Shown here piece by piece: positions 62,259-64,000 of a stretch of DNA of 64,000 nucleotides. The notes under the pieces are model-generated. The model searched no databases. It saw only the letters and a program-made list of their open reading frames with translations, and had not been told where the DNA came from. Each line of letters starts with the position of its first letter. Position 1 is the stretch's first letter. The stretch is taken from the NCBI GenBank assembly GCA_029204225.1, contig CM055102.1, forward strand, positions 41,813,229 to 41,877,228. The letters are read 5' to 3'. The stretch is from Diphasiastrum complanatum. Lineage: Eukaryota > Streptophyta > Lycopodiopsida > Lycopodiales > Lycopodiaceae. A program made the position numbers and the translations under genes.

Positions 62259-62996
62259 CAAGAATTTTTTTATTCTTATTCATATTCTTTTTTAGTATTT
62301 TTCTGGAATTGATCGCGAATGTTTTCTCTTGTCTAGAATTAATCGCGACTTTTCTCCTATCTCTAGAAATGTTCGTAAAATTTTCTACCACTTTCTAGCA
62401 TTTTTTTTTATCTTTTTCAAAAAATCATTCTTCAAAGTGTTCTCAAGAACTTTTCGAGAATTTTTCTAGACTTCTCTCACAATTTTCAAGACTTTTTCAA
62501 AGTCTTTTCAAGAATTTTTCTTGAATTTTTTGCGACACTCAATTTGTAAGCAAAACGTGTTTTGATTTTCGCGAATTGTTTTCGAGAATCTTTCTAGAAT
62601 CTTTTCTAGCATCTTTTTCCAATTTATCGAGAAATTTTCTAGCATTTTCCTTTTGAGTGTATTTCTACTATATTTTTATTTTCGAGAATATTTCGAGAAA
62701 TTTTCTAGTATCTTACTAAAATTCATTCAAGAACCTCTCGTTAGTTTCTCTATCATTTTTTAGGATCTTACGAGAAGGATTTGTGAAACTTTCTAGAATT
62801 TTTCTAGCATATTTTCAAGAATCTTGCGAGAATATCTCGACCTACTATTTGTATTCATCCATTAAAGATGAAGGCCATGTGGTCATTCATTATTCGCCTA
62901 CACATAACAAAACAGATATTGTTTTTTTTTTATTCATTTATTTTAGACGGTCTTTATCGTCATTAAGACTGATCTGTCAAATCATATTTTGAAACT
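62259..62996 (+). promoter_or_regulatory. Spacer with twelve heat-shock-element cores (TTCnnGAA)
   Basis: AT-rich, non-coding. TTCnnGAA occurs at 62301, 62453, 62507, 62518, 62568, 62581, 62592, 62681, 62692, 62726, 62791 and 62814. Three pairs are exactly 11 bp apart (62507/62518, 62581/62592, 62681/62692). TTCnnGAA is the core of heat-shock factor sites. The array ends about 175 bp before the ATG of the extra ORF. It may be a heat-responsive promoter, or only a degenerate TTTTCTAGAA repeat. Confidence 0.45.
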
Positions 62997-64000
62997 ATGA
63001 GTCATGACAGATGTCATACCACCATGACACGTCATCATCCTCTCCCCATCGCCACTGCATATCATAGTCATTTTCTATTTTTCTCTTCACACTTTCTTCC
63101 TACGTTTTCATGCTTTCCTGTGTTCACTCTCTCTGCGATCAAAACGATCTATTACGTCTTATTGCAATCTGTGAAGCTGTCGTCAATCTCGATTATCAAA
63201 TATACCACTTTCAAGCTGTTTTGTAAATACACGAATCAAGCTATATTTTTGACGGATGCGGATGCAACTATTTCAGTCCAAAATTTTGGCTATCTATTGG
63301 ACGCGCTAGCCGGCAACCCTGTATGCTTCGGTGTTATCGCATACAAGGCTTTTTTGAGGTGGATCAAACACCAAAAGGTTTCTGGAGTAGGAGTGCATGT
63401 TTTGCGATTGTGCACTCAGATTGAAATCCTAGCTAGAATCTAGTGGCTGACATTTACGAATTCGACCGCCACAACTAGAAACACATTTTGGATTTGATAG
63501 AAGCAGAGCGAAAGTATCAAGTCTCTCTCAAAGAGTCTTACAAGAAGATCAATTGATTTGCTCGAATCAGACAAAAGCCAACTAATTGAAGAAAATAGTT
63601 CCCTCGACACACACCTTCAGATTGTCATTAATGAAACTGATTCTTTGAAGCAGATCAATAAGGTGATTGAGGCCAAGTTTGTCAATAATCAGACTGAGAT
63701 TGATTCTTTGAAAAAGCAATTTTTGGATGTCAATAAACACAATGTTGCTCTCCAAAAACATTTGTAGGAGGAGCAAGTGACAAGAATAAAGACAGAAGCT
63801 GTGGTTGCTCTATGCAGCAATGTCGGGTCAATCACAATAGACCTCTCTAAACTGAACCAGCTCCAAGGCCAGATGCTCAAAATTTTTTGAGTTGAGTTCC
63901 TGCAACCGTTCGAGGATGCGAAGGCTCTTGTCGAGGAAGAGTTGGCTGAGTTGAATGAGCTGTCTAGTGAAGCCACCCCAACTTGCAGTGGGCCCGATTC
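62997..64000 (+). pseudogene. Gypsy-F extra ORF (copy 2), incomplete
   Basis: The frame 62997-63443 opens with an ATG (MSHDRCHTTMTRHH). A hydrophobic, aromatic-rich stretch follows (HFLFFSSHFLPTFSCFPVF, about residues 24-42), which could be a signal or anchor segment or translated leader. Then comes the module shared with copy 1 (FLTDADATISVQNFGYLLDA). After a deletion of roughly 0.3 kb relative to copy 1, it resumes VADIYEFDRHN and the coiled-coil text (63558-63767 LIEENSSLDTHLQIVINE; 63840 onward KLNQLQGQMLK, ALVEEELAELNELSSEA). Several stops. Continues past the window. Confidence 0.65.

Larger units (their letters stand above)
59874..64000 (+). mobile_element. Gypsy-F copy 2, 5'-truncated and running off the window
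   Basis: Plus-strand Ty3/Gypsy: RT, RNase H, integrase (to 62258), then a 0.74-kb AT-rich spacer, then the family's extra ORF (62997 onward). gag, protease and 5' LTR are missing; the 3' LTR lies beyond 64000. This copy shows that the extra ORF lies downstream of integrase in the same orientation. Confidence 0.85.

Noticed and set aside
62997-63130. Hydrophobic stretch after ATG 62997 as a proven signal peptide of an envelope protein
   Set aside because: Copy 1 does not share this segment convincingly, and the stretch is pyrimidine-rich leader-like DNA; kept only as a possibility.

Overview
This is a stretch of nuclear DNA from a land plant with a repeat-rich genome. The signs are Ty1/Copia and non-chromovirus Ty3/Gypsy LTR retrotransposons nested in each other, primer-binding sites complementary to initiator-Met tRNA, and one host gene encoding a QALGGH-type C2H2 zinc finger protein with EAR repression motifs. 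I cannot name the species, and nothing here decides between seed plant, fern and lycophyte. Nearly all coding capacity belongs to retroelements, most of them broken.

Layout. 1-3245: 3' part of a plus-strand Copia (Copia-D) whose open frame carries gag and a protease-like domain but no complete pol. 3246-5165: decayed minus-strand Gypsy (G). 5166-13999: mostly non-coding, with a 107-unit AG microsatellite and a probable 5' leader and leader intron. 14000-15394: the zinc finger gene, the only convincing intact host gene. 18446-20197: Gypsy-H, cut in its reverse transcriptase by the LTR of minus-strand Copia-I (20198-23240). 23789-25043: remains of an unrecognised spliced gene. 25376-39860: three minus-strand Copias (C, A, B). 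B sits in the gag of A (target duplication ATAAA), and a 5.05-kb element with no coding content (LARD-1) sits in the gag of B (target duplication CTTGT). A later 794-bp inversion flipped half of B's 5' LTR together with part of A's gag. 40433-56527: one long minus-strand Gypsy (E) split by LARD-2 (43302-46520, target duplication CACTA) and by a plus-strand Gypsy-F fragment (about 46660-50456). 56528-59873: LTR pieces beginning TTAGAA, a non-coding interior and a Copia 3' end. 59874-64000: a second Gypsy-F copy, running off the window.

How the parts relate. Gypsy-E and Gypsy-F each have a large extra reading frame between integrase and the polypurine tract or 3' LTR. These frames are rich in predicted coiled coil and match no family I recognise. 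In Gypsy-F, the spacer between integrase and this frame holds twelve TTCnnGAA heat-shock-element cores. The two LARD copies form a family that encodes nothing but keeps LTRs, a primer-binding site and a polypurine tract. LARD-1 also has five tandem GTGCT/AGCAC hairpin modules beside its primer-binding site, in the usual position of a packaging signal. It would have to be mobilised by another element's proteins. The Copia LTRs repeatedly carry the palindrome CACACGTGTG (G-box/ABRE core).

All similarity statements come from reading motifs and aligning by eye. No database search was run. Element letters (A, B, C, D, E, F, G, H, I) are local labels.
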